Of a DNA stretch of 7,985 nt, positions 6,134-7,985 are shown in pieces. Position 1 is the stretch's first letter; each line of letters begins with the position of its first letter. A program made the position numbers and the translations under genes. The stretch lies in assembly GCA_009937555.1 (NCBI GenBank), contig JAACFD010000086.1, positions 1-7,985 of the forward strand, in the 5' to 3' direction. Source of the stretch: Chlamydiales bacterium. Lineage in GTDB: Bacteria; Chlamydiota; Chlamydiia; Chlamydiales; JAACFD01. Under the pieces are notes generated by a model, which was given only the letters and a program-made list of their open reading frames with translations, had not been told where the DNA came from and made no database searches.

Positions 6134-7961
6134 TTTTTTTGGGGTAGATTCTATACATACAGTTTTAAATAGGGTTCAAAGGAACACTGGAAGAGTTATG
6201 CGGCACTTATCTTCAGGTAAAAAGACAGGTTTTGGTGATCGGTCTGCTGAAATGGGTATTGCGGCTTCTTTAAAAGCTAAAATTTCCAGCTTAGGTGCTG
6301 CTAGAGAAAATATAAGAAATGCTCGTGCTCTTTATGCAACTCTAGAAGATCAAGCTAAACAAGTAACAGATATTCTAAGTAGAATGTCTGAACTAGTAAT
6401 ATCTGCTGCGGATTCAAGTAAAAACCAGCAAGATAGAGTAAATATTCAACAAGAGTTTGGTGCTCTTAAAGATGAAATTATCAGGGTTTCAGATGGTGTT
6501 AACTATAATGGTCTACAAAGAACCACAGCTGATGCTGTAGCTATTTGGGATAATACAGATAACCGTATTCACCTATCAGATACAACTGGCGGTGTGGACA
6601 CAATTCTACAGTCTAGAAACCAAGATTTAGTTATGTCGCACTCTGCAAGAGCTTCTAATGGGCTGCTATATGCTTTTGAAGCTTCAGCAAATGGGAAAAT
6701 AGGTGATTTTGTTCTTACTCAAGATGGTAAGAGTTTAATCTATGTTGCTCAGCAAACTATTGCGGCACAATCAACTTTTGCAGGTCGCTCAATCATGAAG
6801 TTAGACCTTGCTACTAATACAATGACTCAAGTTAACTTAGACGCAGGTGGAGGAACAGCTGAGACAGATCAGACTAGATTGACACTAGATGGCGAAGGAA
6901 GAATTTGGGTAGGTAACCCTCAGGGTGGCGATGGTTCTGAATTTAGAATTGATCGTTTAAATCTTGATACTTTTGAGTTAGTAAATGAAACTAATAACGC
7001 TACAACAGCATCTGGCTTTAATACATTCCAAGTTTATAAAGAGAGATTGTATTATATGGAAGCTGTTAACGTGAGTGGTTTCCAGTATGTCTCACAAAGT
7101 ATTGAAGACTTACAAGATAAGCAGATTCTTCTGACTCACAGTGAGCTAGATACTGTTATGGGAATGGATAGAGGTGATACCTATACCATCTCAAAAGACG
7201 GTCAGTTCATTGCGTTTGAAGATGAAACAGCAGCTACTACTGGAGTTGACCAAGAGTTAGTTGTAGTAAATGCTAAAGCAAGAACTTTCAAAAAGCTAGA
7301 TGTTGGTGAAATTGGTGATAAGACTAATATCGTAGGTCTAGGCTTTGATAACAACAACTATCTGTACTGGACAGATACAGGATCTGATACTGCAAGAAAT
7401 GCTCTTTTAAGATTAAGAGTAAAGACTGAAAATGTAAACGGTATCAGTGAGGTAAAACTAGGTGGTGTAGAAACAGTTCAAAATAATAAAGCAGGTGAAG
7501 TAGGTGCAGCTAATGAAACTGTAGCTTCTGCTAATGGACTTGGATTTAATATCATCAGTCGTCCAGATCAGAACCATGTGTACAGAATTGGAGCTCATTC
7601 GTCGGATGTTATCGAGCTACAAGGTTTAAGTGTAAACTTAGTACAACTTGGCATCAGTAGTATAGAAATTGGTGAAATTAACCAGGCGATTAAAGCGCAC
7701 ACAGCTATTAGAGAGGGTATTGATAATGTCTCTAAACAGCTTGCTAGGTTAGGTGCTAATGCTTCTAGACTAAACTTTGCTGAAGTACAAAACATGGTGT
7801 ACAAAGATAACTTAGAAGCTGCTAGATCTGTTCTTGAGGATACAGATCTTGCAAGATCGGCAACTGATTTAACTCAGTTCCAGATTCTAGAGCAAACTGG
7901 AGTAGCTGTACTGGCTCAAGCTAATGTACAGGGTCAGTCAATTTTAAGATTGCTTCAGTAA
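6129..7961 (+). CDS. fliC: Flagellin with a beta-propeller-like insert in the variable region
   Basis: This is the filament subunit (hag/fliC type), 610 residues from the ATG at 6129. An ATG two codons earlier abuts the Shine-Dalgarno and is unlikely. Residues 1-130 are the N-terminal D0/D1 helices, with VMRHLSSGKKTGFGDRSAE, then MSELVISAADSSKNQQDR and GVNYNGLQ. Residues about 474-610 are the C-terminal part: the VYRIGAHSSD hairpin (compare FQIGAN in Bacillus), RLGANASRLNF, and the D0 end ILEQTGVAVLAQANVQGQS. Between them, about 330 residues show repeated strand pairs every 48-57 residues. The core strands centre near residues 147 (NRIHLSD), 204 (DGKSLIYV), 259 (EGRIWVG), 307 (KERLYYMEA), 361 (DGQFIAFED) and 412 (NNYLYWTD), several followed by a second strand such as SIMKLDLATNTM or QELVVVNAKA. 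This is the pattern of a six-blade propeller (TolB/NHL style). No HExxH is present, so it is not the known flagellin metallopeptidase insert. Flagellin identity is certain; the propeller fold is inferred. Confidence 0.95.
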   Translation: MSFFGVDSIHTVLNRVQRNTGRVMRHLSSGKKTGFGDRSAEMGIAASLKAKISSLGAARENIRNARALYATLEDQAKQVTDILSRMSELVISAADSSKNQQDRVNIQQEFGALKDEIIRVSDGVNYNGLQRTTADAVAIWDNTDNRIHLSDTTGGVDTILQSRNQDLVMSHSARASNGLLYAFEASANGKIGDFVLTQDGKSLIYVAQQTIAAQSTFAGRSIMKLDLATNTMTQVNLDAGGGTAETDQTRLTLDGEGRIWVGNPQGGDGSEFRIDRLNLDTFELVNETNNATTASGFNTFQVYKERLYYMEAVNVSGFQYVSQSIEDLQDKQILLTHSELDTVMGMDRGDTYTISKDGQFIAFEDETAATTGVDQELVVVNAKARTFKKLDVGEIGDKTNIVGLGFDNNNYLYWTDTGSDTARNALLRLRVKTENVNGISEVKLGGVETVQNNKAGEVGAANETVASANGLGFNIISRPDQNHVYRIGAHSSDVIELQGLSVNLVQLGISSIEIGEINQAIKAHTAIREGIDNVSKQLARLGANASRLNFAEVQNMVYKDNLEAARSVLEDTDLARSATDLTQFQILEQTGVAVLAQANVQGQSILRLLQ

Positions 7962-7985
7962 GTAAATAATTTAACAAAAGAAATA

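Noticed and set aside
6543..7530. Metallopeptidase (flagellinolysin-type) insert in flagellin
   Set aside because: No HExxH motif is present in the inserted region; the repeated strand pattern favours a propeller.
7595..7804. Minus-strand open frame of 69 codons in the flagellin 3' region
   Set aside because: It is opposite the most conserved flagellin C-terminal domain; a shadow of that coding sequence.
6129..7961. Assembly artefact or fusion of two genes in the long flagellin
   Set aside because: Both flagellin ends are in one frame with no stop, and base usage looks uniform through the insert.
1..7985. CRISPR arrays, tRNA or rRNA genes, insertion sequences
   Set aside because: No spaced direct repeats, cloverleaf-like sequence, transposase frame or terminal inverted repeats were seen; nearly all of the window is flagellar coding sequence.

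Overview
This window is one stretch of a flagellar gene cluster, with all seven genes on the + strand. In order they are: flgI (P-ring, 5' end cut by the window edge), a short FlgJ-type rod-binding protein, a FlgN-type chaperone, flgK and flgL (hook-filament junction proteins), fliW (flagellin-binding regulator of translation) and a large flagellin. The first five genes are tightly packed, with gaps of about 2 to 36 nt and mostly strong AGGAGG-type ribosome binding sites, and look like one operon. fliW and the flagellin each follow a longer non-coding leader.

The DNA is AT-rich, uses GTG as well as ATG starts, and has strong Shine-Dalgarno sequences. The presence of flgI implies an outer membrane, because a P-ring is only needed to pass the rod through a diderm envelope. 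The order flgI-flgJ-flgN-flgK-flgL-fliW-flagellin combines a P-ring gene with the Firmicutes-style late block flgN-flgK-flgL-fliW-hag. This best suits a diderm low-GC Firmicute (Halanaerobiales-like or similar). That placement is an inference from gene content and composition; no database comparison was possible.

The genes cover envelope passage (FlgI), rod assembly (FlgJ), export of the junction proteins (FlgN for FlgK and FlgL), the junction itself (FlgK, FlgL), and then flagellin and its control. In the FliW-CsrA-Hag circuit known from Bacillus, FliW binds either flagellin or CsrA, and free CsrA blocks flagellin translation. Here the flagellin has a good sigma-28 promoter followed by a structured leader of roughly 115 nt. 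The leader carries several GGA motifs of CsrA type: one in the pentaloop of an 8-bp hairpin and a cluster over the Shine-Dalgarno. That hairpin overlaps a competing one that would hide its GGA. csrA is not in its usual place between fliW and flagellin, and flgM is not in its usual place before flgN.

The most unusual item is the flagellin. Normal N- and C-terminal flagellin domains flank about 330 residues that read like a beta-propeller of around six blades, which would be displayed on the filament surface. FlgK is also enlarged, by about 190 residues, with two related modules in its middle.
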